NCBI GenBank assembly: GCA_026398285.1 | Contig: JAPLTI010000009.1 | Coordinates: 1 to 8,030 of the forward strand | Length of the DNA stretch: 8,030 nucleotides | Reading direction: 5' to 3' | Source: Verrucomicrobiota bacterium | Lineage (GTDB): Bacteria > Verrucomicrobiota > Verrucomicrobiia > Chthoniobacterales > Terrimicrobiaceae | In this document: positions 1 through 6,334 of the stretch, piece by piece | Layout: the number at the start of each line of letters is the position of its first letter | How positions within the stretch are numbered: position 1 is the first letter of the stretch | Notes under the pieces: model-generated | Seen by the model: the letters and a program-made list of their open reading frames with translations, nothing else | Database searches by the model: none | Told to the model about the DNA's origin: nothing | Program-made: the position numbers and the translations under genes

Positions 1-1
1 C

Positions 2-841
2 TTGCCGACATCGCGCTTCATTCAGAGGGATGTCAAATTCGCGCACTTTGCGGTCTCGGATATTAGCCGAAAGAAATTCCATCATTTCCAGAAACTCTCA
101 CGCGGAGCATTCGGCGATGCGGGTTTTGACGATGGCGCGCGGATCGCATGGATCGAGAATTGGTCGTGTGAGCTCACGGGTCTTCATGATTTCCACTTAA
201 AGGCGGAGCAGGATGGAATCTCGGTGGACCTCAAACTCGTCTCCCCGACTGCTCCGGTTATTCATGGACGCGAGGGAGTGAGCCAGAAGGCGGCAGGCGA
301 GGGGAGGGCATCGCATTATTACTCGCTCACCCGCATGAAAACGAGCGGGACGGTCGGTATCGACGGCGTGGAATATCCTGTGGAGGGATTGACTTGGTTT
401 GATCACGAGTGGGCCACGAATCAGCTCGCATCACATCAAAGCGGTTGGGATTGGTTCAGCCTCCAGTTTGAAGAAGGCGGTGAGCTGATGCTTTTTCAAA
501 TCCGAACGAAAGATGGTGGGCGCGATGAGTTCTCCTCAGGCACATTTGTGGATGCATCCGGCGTGGCTCAAAAGATCGAGCTTTCGGATTTTGAACTGGA
601 ACCAATCGAGTGGTGGACAAGCGCTGAGTCGAAGGGGCGCTATCCTGTGGCATGGAAAATTAGAATTCCCAAACAGGGTCTCGACTTGATCGTGAAGGCT
701 CGTTTTCCCAAACAAGAACTCGCCTCCGCGCCGTTTGCCTATTGGGAGGGCACTGTCTCCGTCGAAGGCAGCCGCAGGGGGCGCGGCTACCTCGAAATGA
801 CAGGCTACGCGGGCCGCATTGTGGGAATGCAGGCGCCGTGA
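2..841 (+). CDS. CrtC/AttH-type lipocalin-fold protein (COG5621-like predicted secreted hydrolase), 5' truncated
   Basis: The 3' portion of a gene whose beginning lies left of the window; 279 codons are visible, whereas the family usually has about 350-370 residues. The frame is open to the edge, so the first codon here (TTG) is not a credible start. Recognisable family blocks, numbered from the first visible codon, are FAHFAVSD (13-20) with an Arg-Gly-Ala-Phe-Gly stretch (34-38), the WFDHEWATNQL block (132-142) followed by GWDWFSLQ (148-155), and the C-terminal YWEGTVSVEG and GRGYLEMTGY blocks (248-270). These match the two-lipocalin-domain architecture of hydroxyneurosporene synthase (CrtC)/AttH proteins. 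Members are usually exported and often sit next to ABC-transporter permease genes, but that side is not visible. No reaction can be assigned: the hydrolase name is historical and no carotenoid genes are present. Family assignment is firm, function unknown. It converges on lysA with a 10-base gap. Confidence 0.86.
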   Translation: MPTSRFIQRDVKFAHFAVSDISRKKFHHFQKLSRGAFGDAGFDDGARIAWIENWSCELTGLHDFHLKAEQDGISVDLKLVSPTAPVIHGREGVSQKAAGEGRASHYYSLTRMKTSGTVGIDGVEYPVEGLTWFDHEWATNQLASHQSGWDWFSLQFEEGGELMLFQIRTKDGGRDEFSSGTFVDASGVAQKIELSDFELEPIEWWTSAESKGRYPVAWKIRIPKQGLDLIVKARFPKQELASAPFAYWEGTVSVEGSRRGRGYLEMTGYAGRIVGMQAP

Positions 842-851
842 AATGCTGGTG

Positions 852-2141
852 CTATTGAGGAATCAATTCTCCCCGCACGAGGTCATCCATGCTCTGCCGC
901 TCGCGGGCGAGATGGATTTTATCCCCTTCCACCAAGATTTCAGGCAGAAGCGGTCGCGAGTTGTAGTTTGATGACATGACGAACCCGTAGGCGCCGGAGC
1001 TGAGCACGGCAATCCGGTCGTCGGGTTGGAGCGGAGGTAATGGGCGGTCCTGAGCGAAAAAGTCGCCGCTCTCGCAGACGGGACCGACAACATCCATCGC
1101 GATTTTATCAGCCGAAGACTGACGAAGTGGCACGATCTCATGCCAGCCTTCATAGAGTGCTGGGCGGATGAGGTCGTTCATCGCGGCATCGATGATGGTG
1201 AAGGTTTTTGCAGGGGTCTGCTTCACATATTGGACCGTCGAGAGCAGCGCGCCGGCATTGCCTACCAAGAAGCGGCCGGGCTCGAAGAGAATACGCAGTC
1301 CGAGCGGCTTCAGCACAGGAATGATGGCGGCGGCGTAATCTTCCGGCGTGATGCGGCGCGAAGTGCCTTGGCCTTCCCACCAAGCGGGACTTCCGCTGCT
1401 CAGGGCCTCGTCGTAAACGATGCCAATGCCACCGCCGAAATCAAAAAATTCGATGTCGTAGGATTTTTTTAAATCCTGAACGAGGGCGGCGAGCTTGGAA
1501 GCGGCTTCGGCGAAGGGGCCGGATTCCAAAATTTGGGAACCGATGTGCGTCTGCACGCCCCGGATTTTCAAATGCGGGAGATTGGCGGCGACTTGATAGA
1601 CTTCGGCAGCCCGGTCTATCCCGATGCCGAATTTGTTTTTGCTTTTGCCCGTCGAGATGAATTTGTGCGTTTTCGCATCCACATCGGGGTTCACTCGAAT
1701 GGCGATCGGGGCTTTGACTCCGAGAGATCCAGCGACTTCGTTGATGCGGGCAAGCTCGCCTTCGCTTTCGACATTGAAAGAGTAAACGCCTTCCTTCAAT
1801 GCGAATGCGATCTCCTCGCGAGTTTTGCCAACGCCCGCAAAGGTGCAGCGGTCAGCGCGTCCACCGGCTTTCAGAACACGGAACAACTCGCCGCCGGAGA
1901 CGATATCAAAACCGGAGCCGAGCTTTGCCAGAAGATTGAGAACGGCGAGGTTGGAGTTTGCTTTTACGGCGTAGCAGACGAGGTGCTCGAGCGGTGCCAA
2001 TGCTGTGTCGAGGCGCTGGTAGTTTCCGCGGATCGTGGCGGCCGAATAGACATAGGCCGGCGTGCCAAAGCGGTTGGCGATTTCATCAAGCTCCACACCC
2101 TCGCAGCGCAGGGTGCCATCAACATAGGAAAAGGAATGCAC
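852..2141 (-). CDS. lysA: Diaminopimelate decarboxylase
   Basis: A PLP enzyme that decarboxylates meso-2,6-diaminopimelate to L-lysine, the last step of the DAP pathway, in the cytoplasm. At 429 residues it has normal family length. An alanine-racemase-fold barrel comes first: YAVKANSN carries the PLP lysine (Lys60), THIGSQI holds His199, and a glycine-rich phosphate-binding FDFGGGIG and the EPGR block follow. The C-terminal beta domain has DAAMNDLIRPALYE, the active-site cysteine in CESGDFF (Cys356) and the GAYGFVMSSNYN block (Tyr385). The start is GTG at 2141, the first usable start codon in a frame that stays open further upstream. Homologues beginning Met-His-aromatic near a VDG element fit it. 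No clear Shine-Dalgarno sequence precedes it. It lies 53 bases downstream of pgsA on the same strand, so it is probably co-transcribed. I see no lysine riboswitch in the short gap. Confidence 0.97.
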   Translation of the reverse strand: MHSFSYVDGTLRCEGVELDEIANRFGTPAYVYSAATIRGNYQRLDTALAPLEHLVCYAVKANSNLAVLNLLAKLGSGFDIVSGGELFRVLKAGGRADRCTFAGVGKTREEIAFALKEGVYSFNVESEGELARINEVAGSLGVKAPIAIRVNPDVDAKTHKFISTGKSKNKFGIGIDRAAEVYQVAANLPHLKIRGVQTHIGSQILESGPFAEAASKLAALVQDLKKSYDIEFFDFGGGIGIVYDEALSSGSPAWWEGQGTSRRITPEDYAAAIIPVLKPLGLRILFEPGRFLVGNAGALLSTVQYVKQTPAKTFTIIDAAMNDLIRPALYEGWHEIVPLRQSSADKIAMDVVGPVCESGDFFAQDRPLPPLQPDDRIAVLSSGAYGFVMSSNYNSRPLLPEILVEGDKIHLARERQSMDDLVRGELIPQ

Positions 2142-2194
2142 GCCGCGAAAATGGGGATGTTTTTTCCGGGTGTCAATCGGCCTGCGGAAAAATG

Positions 2195-2758
2195 TCAGGC
2201 TGCCTTGATGAGTTCCCGATTTTTAAAGAGGTAGGCGAGGCCGGAATAAACCGAGAGGATCACGGTGATGGGAACGAATACATGCGTTCCGACAAACCAA
2301 GCGCTGGAGAACCAGGCGGGATGCTGGATTTCGCCGAGGCCTAGCAGGAGCAGAAAATAAGTGATGGTGATCATCTGCCATGTCGTCTTGTGCTTCCCCA
2401 GATTATCGGCTGGTATCACAAGCCCCTTCGTGGCGGCCAGAGAGCGCAGGCCTGTGATCAAGAATTCGCGGCCGATGATCAAGATGACCGCCCAGCTTGG
2501 AATCGCGCTGAACTCAATGAGGCAAATGAATGCCGAGGCTGTGAGAATCTTGTCGGCAAGCGGATCCATGAGCTTGCCGAAATCGGTGATGAGGTTCCAG
2601 CGCCTGGCAATGATACCATCGAGCATGTCCGTGATCGCGGCTAACACAAAAACAGCAAAGGCTGTTGTGAAGCGGAATGGAAAGTCGACTGTAAAACAGA
2701 AAACAAAAACGCCAGTGAATGCCAGGCGGGCCACCGTTAGACGATTCGGAAGGTTCAT
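2195..2758 (-). CDS. pgsA: CDP-diacylglycerol--glycerol-3-phosphate 3-phosphatidyltransferase
   Basis: An inner-membrane enzyme that joins CDP-diacylglycerol and glycerol-3-phosphate to give phosphatidylglycerol phosphate, the committed step to phosphatidylglycerol and cardiolipin. The 187-residue protein has the complete CDP-alcohol phosphatidyltransferase signature D-x2-DG-x2-AR-x8-G-x3-D-x3-D at residues 44-69, with Asp44, Asp47, Asp65 and Asp69 all present. The N-terminal NLPNRLTVARL (2-12) is also typical of PgsA. Hydrophobic segments occur near 12-24, 31-43, 71-86, 89-101, 125-140 and 150-175. The ATG start overlaps the stop of the upstream gamma-carbonic-anhydrase-like gene as ATGA (2755-2758), which suggests translational coupling. 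A partial AGG lies about 9 bases upstream. The spacing of NLPN to the signature favours PgsA over phosphatidylserine synthase. Confidence 0.95.
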   Translation of the reverse strand: MNLPNRLTVARLAFTGVFVFCFTVDFPFRFTTAFAVFVLAAITDMLDGIIARRWNLITDFGKLMDPLADKILTASAFICLIEFSAIPSWAVILIIGREFLITGLRSLAATKGLVIPADNLGKHKTTWQMITITYFLLLLGLGEIQHPAWFSSAWFVGTHVFVPITVILSVYSGLAYLFKNRELIKAA

Positions 2759-3291
2759 TCGGTGGACGCCTGAAGCGCAGCGTGGGCGCGTGAAACCGTG
2801 ATGTATTTATCCGCACTTGCCCGCAGGGAGAGAATCTCGGCCTCAGTGAGTGGGCGCACGACTTTGGCGGGTGATCCCAATACAAGCGAGCGTGGTGGGA
2901 TTTTCGTGCGCGATGTGACCAGCGCCCCGGCGCCGATCAGGCATTCGTCGCCGATTTCCGCGCCATCGAGGATGACGGCCTGCATGCCGACGAGACACAA
3001 GTCTCCAATCGTGCAGGCATGGATGATAGCGGCGTGGCCGATCGTGCAGTAGGCGCCGACCGTGGCTCCGAGATCATCGGCGAGGTGGATGATACATCCA
3101 TCCTGCACATTTGTTCCTTCGCCTATCCGGATCGTCTCAATGTCTCCTCGCAGGACAGCGCCGTAGAAAACACTGGAGTCACGGTCCAAGCGGACATCCC
3201 CGATGAGTGTGGCATTGGATGCCACGAAAGACGCCTCTGCTATCTGGGGTTTCGCATGGAGAAACCTCTTGAGGCGGTCTTCGGTATTCAT
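2755..3291 (-). CDS. Gamma-carbonic-anhydrase-like hexapeptide-repeat protein (YrdA/PaaY family)
   Basis: A left-handed beta-helix protein of 178 residues, the usual size for the bacterial YrdA/PaaY/CaiE group, which form trimers with metal at subunit interfaces. Hexapeptide repeats run from about residue 17 to 145. The gamma-class zinc ligands are conserved: His69 (in IIHLADD), His86 (TIGHAA) and His91 (IIHACTIGD). Arg48, Asp50, Gln63 and Asp64, conserved in the family, are also present, as is the C-terminal LVLGSPAKVVRPLTEAE helix block (about 137-153). Intact ligands make metal binding likely. Carbonic anhydrase activity is not certain, since many relatives are inactive or have thioesterase or unknown roles. 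The ATG start at 3291 follows an AAGGCGG-like Shine-Dalgarno sequence that lies inside a short inverted repeat (3298-3321). It overlaps pgsA by 4 bases. The pairing with a lipid-synthesis gene gives no obvious functional clue. Confidence 0.9.
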   Translation of the reverse strand: MNTEDRLKRFLHAKPQIAEASFVASNATLIGDVRLDRDSSVFYGAVLRGDIETIRIGEGTNVQDGCIIHLADDLGATVGAYCTIGHAAIIHACTIGDLCLVGMQAVILDGAEIGDECLIGAGALVTSRTKIPPRSLVLGSPAKVVRPLTEAEILSLRASADKYITVSRAHAALQASTE

Positions 3292-3297
3292 GAATAA

Positions 3298-3321
3298 GCC
3301 GCCTTGATATCCGCAGGCGGC
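3298..3321 (-). promoter_or_regulatory. Short inverted repeat covering the ribosome-binding site of the carbonic-anhydrase-like gene
   Basis: GCCGCC (3298-3303) and GGCGGC (3316-3321) are perfect complements separated by 12 bases, giving a 6-bp all-GC stem. On the minus strand the right-hand arm contains the probable Shine-Dalgarno sequence, about 7-10 bases before the ATG at 3291. In an mRNA it could partly occlude initiation. No T-run follows on either strand, so an intrinsic terminator is unlikely. A 6-bp stem can arise by chance in GC-rich DNA. Confidence 0.25.
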
Positions 3322-3327
3322 GATTTA

Positions 3328-3693
3328 TTAGAGTGTTTTTTTCAGCCGACGCTTGGCTTCCGCCACGAGTTGGGACTCGGCTTCAATCCAGTCGGTTGAG
3401 GAGTTTCCGGGCCATCCCATGGTCTGGCGGCGCTCGGAAATGAAGTAGGCTCGTAGCTGAATGTCCTCGCGCGGAATGTGCGGGGCGCTCGATGCAGGCG
3501 GGGGAGTGGTTGTTTTGGGGGTTGCCGTCGATTTACTTGCAGCTTTTTTGACTTTTGTCTCAAGGGCTGCCGTTGATGTCGCCGTGTCTTGCTTGGCTGG
3601 CTTTGCAATTTTTTTGGCCGGAGTCTTAACAGCTTTTGACGAGGCGGCTTTCACCTTGGTCGCTGTGGACTGGCTGGTTTTTTTTGCAGGCAT
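3328..3693 (-). CDS. Histone-H1-like Lys/Ala/Thr/Pro-rich protein with C-terminal DUF2934 domain
   Basis: A 121-residue protein in two parts. Residues 1-70 are low-complexity and strongly basic: 15 lysines in the first 60 residues, with Ala, Thr, Ser and Pro and AKK/TPAKK/KAA motifs resembling eukaryotic and bacterial H1-like (Hc1/AlgP-type) tails, ending in a Pro/Ser linker (61-74). Residues 75-116 match DUF2934: an IQLRAYFISERR helix, a Gly-Trp-Pro-Gly turn and the conserved DWIEAESQLV helix. DUF2934 has no established function. A nucleic-acid- or nucleoid-binding role is inferred from the tail alone. The ATG start lacks an evident Shine-Dalgarno sequence, and an A8 run lies at codons 3-6 on the coding strand. 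It heads the leftward run, 36 bases before the carbonic-anhydrase-like gene, and is divergent from the DUF360 gene. Confidence 0.85.
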   Translation of the reverse strand: MPAKKTSQSTATKVKAASSKAVKTPAKKIAKPAKQDTATSTAALETKVKKAASKSTATPKTTTPPPASSAPHIPREDIQLRAYFISERRQTMGWPGNSSTDWIEAESQLVAEAKRRLKKTL

Positions 3694-3772
3694 AGGCGCG
3701 TATCTTTGAATCGGAATCAGGGATTTGCAAAATAAATCTTCAAAAAAAAACGAAAGCGATTAGGTTGATTCT
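3694..3772. promoter_or_regulatory. Divergent intergenic promoter region
   Basis: This 79-base gap separates the starts of two divergent gene runs, so it must hold the leftward promoter and probably the rightward one unless transcription comes from further away. It is more A/T-rich than its surroundings and includes an A9 tract (3742-3750). A weak sigma70-like pair for the rightward direction is TTGAAT (3706-3711) and CAAAAT (3728-3733), spacer 16. No good -10/-35 pair was found leftward. An AGG at 3762-3764 may be a partial Shine-Dalgarno sequence for the GTG at 3773. The function follows from gene orientation rather than from strong motifs. Confidence 0.4.
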
Positions 3773-4183
3773 GTGAGTGCTTTCTTAATCCGCTGGATGG
3801 TCACAACGGTGGCAGTTTTCGCTGCCGAAAAGGTTATTCCCGGCATCAGTTGCTCTAGTTTGGGGGCTTTACTTGGAGCATCGCTCCTGCTCGGAATCAT
3901 CAATGCCTTTGTGAGGCCATTTCTTCTTTTGCTAAGTATCCCATTTATCATCATAACAATGGGATTATTTATATTTGTCGTTAATGCCCTGCTTTTGCTC
4001 TTTGTAGCGCAGGTGATTCCTGCTTTTCAGGTGGATGGCTTTTGGAATGCCTTTTTCGGTGCGATCATTATCAGTATGGTCAATTGGATTCTCAGCTCAT
4101 TTTTTCGCACGAGTGATGGGCGCATTCACACGATCACTCACCACCCCTCCATCAAAAAAGCCGATGCCCGTCTGATCAAGTGA
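3773..4183 (+). CDS. DUF360 / 'phage holin family' four-helix membrane protein
   Basis: A small integral membrane protein of 136 residues. Hydrophobic helices are visible near 3-18, 29-45, 50-81 (long enough for two) and 91-110, and the tail is short and basic. The block NAFVRPFLLLLSIPF (44-58), followed by Ile-Thr-x-Gly-Leu-Phe (61-66) and VNALLLLF (70-77), is the hallmark of DUF360 (PF04020), the mycobacterial four-TMS 'phage holin' superfamily. The name is a superfamily label: such genes are common chromosomal genes, and nothing phage-like is nearby. The function is unknown. The start is GTG with a partial AGG 8 bases upstream. Its stop overlaps the trpF start as GTGA (4180-4183), so translation of the two is likely coupled. 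It is the first gene of the rightward run. Confidence 0.86.
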   Translation: MSAFLIRWMVTTVAVFAAEKVIPGISCSSLGALLGASLLLGIINAFVRPFLLLLSIPFIIITMGLFIFVVNALLLLFVAQVIPAFQVDGFWNAFFGAIIISMVNWILSSFFRTSDGRIHTITHHPSIKKADARLIK

Positions 4184-4848
4184 GGCTTTTTGATTCAGGG
4201 CGCGTTGGCGTTAAAATTTGCGGTATCACAAATGAGGCGGATGCCGCCATGTGTGTCGAAGCTGGGGTAGGGGCCTTGGGTTTCAATTTTTACCCCGGCT
4301 CGAAGCGATTTATCGATCCGGAGAAATCTTTCGATTGGATTCGCTCGTTGGAAAAGACCGTCGATCGCGTCGCTGTGCTCGTGAATGCGGACGCCGACTT
4401 TCTCGCGCGTATTCGCGACTCGGGGTGTTTTGAGTTTATTCAATTCCACGGCGATGAACTGCCTGCGGACTGCCTGAACTGCGGTGCCAAGGACTGGATT
4501 CGAGCCGTGCGAGTGAAGGACACTTCCGCCCTCGATGCGGCGCTGGCTTTTTCCACTCCCTACCTGCTTCTGGATGCTTGGTCGGCGGCGGCTTATGGCG
4601 GCACCGGGCATGTTGCAGACTGGAACTTGCTCAGCGATTTTGTTCACCGGAATTCTGCCAGGAAGTTTCTCTTGGCTGGCGGACTCACACCCGAAAATGT
4701 CACTGAAGCCATTCGACTCGTCAGACCCGCAGCCGTCGATGTCGCCGGCGGGGTGGAGTCTGAACCCCGCCGAAAAGACGCTGTTTTAGTAAAAGCCTTT
4801 ATCAATGCTGCGTCTCTCGGATCGCAGGCGGCGGGAGATTCCCCTTGA
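4180..4848 (+). CDS. trpF: Phosphoribosylanthranilate isomerase
   Basis: Catalyses the Amadori rearrangement of N-(5-phosphoribosyl)anthranilate to CdRP in tryptophan synthesis; a single cytoplasmic TIM barrel of 222 residues, normal length. The catalytic cysteine is in VKICGITN (Cys14) and the catalytic aspartate in LLLDAWS (Asp132). Also present are ALGFNFYPGSKR (32-43), the IQFHGDE strand (87-93), YGGTGH (139-144), the phosphate-binding LAGGLTPENV (165-174) and DVAGGVES (187-194). The usual DVSSGVE reads DVAGGVE here, a conservative change. The GTG start at 4180 overlaps the DUF360 stop, and no separate Shine-Dalgarno sequence is apparent, which fits re-initiation. It is not next to other trp genes, so no trp operon or leader peptide is visible. 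The L,D-transpeptidase gene follows after 76 bases. Confidence 0.95.
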   Translation: MRLFDSGRVGVKICGITNEADAAMCVEAGVGALGFNFYPGSKRFIDPEKSFDWIRSLEKTVDRVAVLVNADADFLARIRDSGCFEFIQFHGDELPADCLNCGAKDWIRAVRVKDTSALDAALAFSTPYLLLDAWSAAAYGGTGHVADWNLLSDFVHRNSARKFLLAGGLTPENVTEAIRLVRPAAVDVAGGVESEPRRKDAVLVKAFINAASLGSQAAGDSP

Positions 4849-4924
4849 CGCCCATGCTCTCTGCTCGGTTCATTTCTCGCTCTCGTGGGTTTACGAAGTC
4901 TTTAACTGATCGGTTTTTTATTTC

Positions 4925-5533
4925 ATGACGAAGTCATCTGTCTCTCGGTTTCATTTTTACGCTGCGGTGCTGTTTGTTTCCATGCTGCTCGCTGGATGCG
5001 TCACCGATAATCGCCACCGAATGGTCGTGAGCGTTGCGGATCAAAAAATGCTCGTTCTCCGCGATGGAAAGCCCTTCTCGATTTACCCTGTGTCCACTTC
5101 CAAATTCGGCGTTGGCGACAGACCCGGTTCCTATGCTACGCCTCTTGGCGTATTGCGCATTAAAGAAAAAATTGGCCATGGTCTGCCTGCCGGATCGGTT
5201 TTCAAAAGCCGCCAGCCCACTGGCGAAGTCCTCCCTGTGAATGCGCCGGGTCGTGATCCCATCGTTACGCGCATTCTCTGGCTGGAAGGTCTTGATGACA
5301 AAAATCGCAACTCCTACCGCCGTTATATCTACATTCACGGCACGCCTGAGGAGCGTAACATCGGCAAGGCGGTAAGCTATGGCTGCGTTCGCATGAAATC
5401 CCAGGATGTCATCGAACTCTTCAACACAGTTGGTCTGAATTCGAAAATTCTCATCACTCCGAATCCCTTGCCTCCCACGCTGACTATGGCTGTCCCTCAG
5501 CGCGGTTCCCGAAACTTGTCTAACTCTCGCTAA
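4925..5533 (+). CDS. L,D-transpeptidase (YkuD domain), predicted lipoprotein
   Basis: A periplasmic enzyme of 202 residues that should cross-link peptidoglycan stems (3-3 links) or attach proteins to them through an acyl-cysteine intermediate. The N-terminus has a basic start, a hydrophobic stretch (11-22) and the lipobox MLLAGC, with lipidated Cys25 at the usual distance; Val follows it, so outer-membrane sorting is plausible. The YkuD domain spans about 32-178: a VSVADQKMLVLRDG first strand, PVSTSKFGVGD, GSYATPLGVLRI, then YIHGT with His138 and the nucleophile motif SYGCVRM with Cys154. The family consensus is S/T-H-G-C, so Tyr152 replaces the usual histidine. This occurs in some relatives and His138 is kept, so activity is still likely. 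The start ATG has no Shine-Dalgarno sequence. A six-T run (4914-4919) just upstream lacks a good stem. Confidence 0.93.
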   Translation: MTKSSVSRFHFYAAVLFVSMLLAGCVTDNRHRMVVSVADQKMLVLRDGKPFSIYPVSTSKFGVGDRPGSYATPLGVLRIKEKIGHGLPAGSVFKSRQPTGEVLPVNAPGRDPIVTRILWLEGLDDKNRNSYRRYIYIHGTPEERNIGKAVSYGCVRMKSQDVIELFNTVGLNSKILITPNPLPPTLTMAVPQRGSRNLSNSR

Positions 5534-5581
5534 GGTCTAGATTTTCCGAAATGCATCAAGTCATCCGTATTCATTGGGAAC

Positions 5582-6334
5582 ATGACAATTAATCCCGCCA
5601 AGCCACATGTAATGAATCCCCTGGAAGAGCGAATTATCTACAAGTTTCGCAATGGATTGCTCCTTGCTGAGGCGCTGACCCATCCCAGTATTTCGCTTGA
5701 GCGGAAAAACTACCCCTTCGACAATCAGCGTTTGGAATTTCTCGGTGATGCCGTGATCCAGGTTTCCGTCACAGAGCACCTCTTCCGTATGTTTCCTGAC
5801 TTTGGCGAGGGGCAACTGACAAAGCTCCGAACCCGCATCGTATCCCGCCCAGCCCTCAGAGATCGCGCCTTGGCTCTCGATCTCGGCAGTTTCATTATGA
5901 TGGGTCGCGGCGAGGAGGCCAGCGGAGGCCGCGAGCGCGCTTCCACATTGGCCGATGCCTTTGAATCCCTCGTCGGCGCGATTTACTTGGATGGTGGATT
6001 TGACGCCGCCCGTATTTTCATCCTGCGTCAAATGGACTCGGTCTTCACCGAGATTGCGAATCAACCAGACGAGATCAATCCGAAGGGCTACTTGCAGGAA
6101 ATTCTTCAAGCCATAGAACCCTCCGCTCCAGACTATCAAATCCTCTCACAGACCGGCCCAGAGCACTCCAAGGTTTTCATCTGTTGTGTTCTTTGGAACG
6201 GATTGGAATTGGGTAGGGGATGTGGTTGCAGCAAAAAAGAAGCTCAAGTCGCTGCCGCCCAAGTCGCCCTTGCGGATCGTCTCTGGGAGCAGACTGCCAA
6301 ACCCGCTCCGGCTAAGAAAAAGAAAAAAAAATGA
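5582..6334 (+). CDS. rnc: Ribonuclease III
   Basis: Cleaves double-stranded RNA during rRNA processing and mRNA/sRNA decay; a cytoplasmic homodimer using Mg2+. The 250 residues show the full bacterial layout. The RNase III domain (about 12-160) has the signature NQRLEFLGDAV with Glu52 and Asp56, and DAFESLVGAIYLDGG with Asp125 and Glu128; Gln49, at the position of E. coli Glu38, is a common variant. The dsRNA-binding domain (about 166-236) has NPKGYLQEILQA, the Gly-Pro-Glu-His turn and the KKEAQVAAAQVAL helix. The C-terminus is extended by PAPA and six lysines (245-250), which may add RNA affinity. The ATG at 5582 has a GGGA only a few bases upstream; Met11 (5612), just before NPLEERI, is an equally reasonable start. 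The stop overlaps the next start as ATGA at the end of an A9 run. It lies 48 bases after the L,D-transpeptidase gene. Confidence 0.97.
   Translation: MTINPAKPHVMNPLEERIIYKFRNGLLLAEALTHPSISLERKNYPFDNQRLEFLGDAVIQVSVTEHLFRMFPDFGEGQLTKLRTRIVSRPALRDRALALDLGSFIMMGRGEEASGGRERASTLADAFESLVGAIYLDGGFDAARIFILRQMDSVFTEIANQPDEINPKGYLQEILQAIEPSAPDYQILSQTGPEHSKVFICCVLWNGLELGRGCGCSKKEAQVAAAQVALADRLWEQTAKPAPAKKKKKK
6323..6331 (+). other. A9 homopolymer at the rnc / membrane-protein overlap (candidate slippery site)
   Basis: Nine consecutive A residues encode the last three lysines of RNase III, and the ninth is also the A of the next gene's ATG. In the rnc frame, bases 6325-6331 read A_AAA_AAA, a perfect -1 slippery heptamer. 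A -1 slip there places the next codon at 6331, the ATG of the membrane protein, giving a 433-residue fusion. Insertion of one extra A by RNA polymerase would have the same effect. The geometry is seen directly; that any slippage occurs is not shown. Confidence 0.35.

Noticed and set aside
1533..2234. 233-codon open frame on the plus strand inside lysA
   Set aside because: It lies antisense to lysA, which has all family motifs over its full length. The translation has no recognisable domain and looks like a GC-skewed shadow frame.
3773..4183. Possible prophage remnant because of the 'phage holin family' label
   Set aside because: DUF360 proteins are common chromosomal membrane proteins. No lysin, integrase, capsid or attachment-site sequence lies nearby and the gene is coupled to trpF.
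4195..4647. 150-codon minus-strand open frame opposite trpF
   Set aside because: trpF motifs cover the same bases on the plus strand; the antisense product has no recognisable feature.
4849..4924. Possible intrinsic terminator between trpF and the L,D-transpeptidase gene (T6 at 4914-4919)
   Set aside because: The only stem before the T-run is AACT/GGTT, four pairs including a wobble, which is too weak. A TTGACG at 4845-4850 lacks a matching -10 element.
5561..6139. 192-codon minus-strand open frame opposite rnc
   Set aside because: Antisense to the catalytic domain of RNase III, with no independent support.
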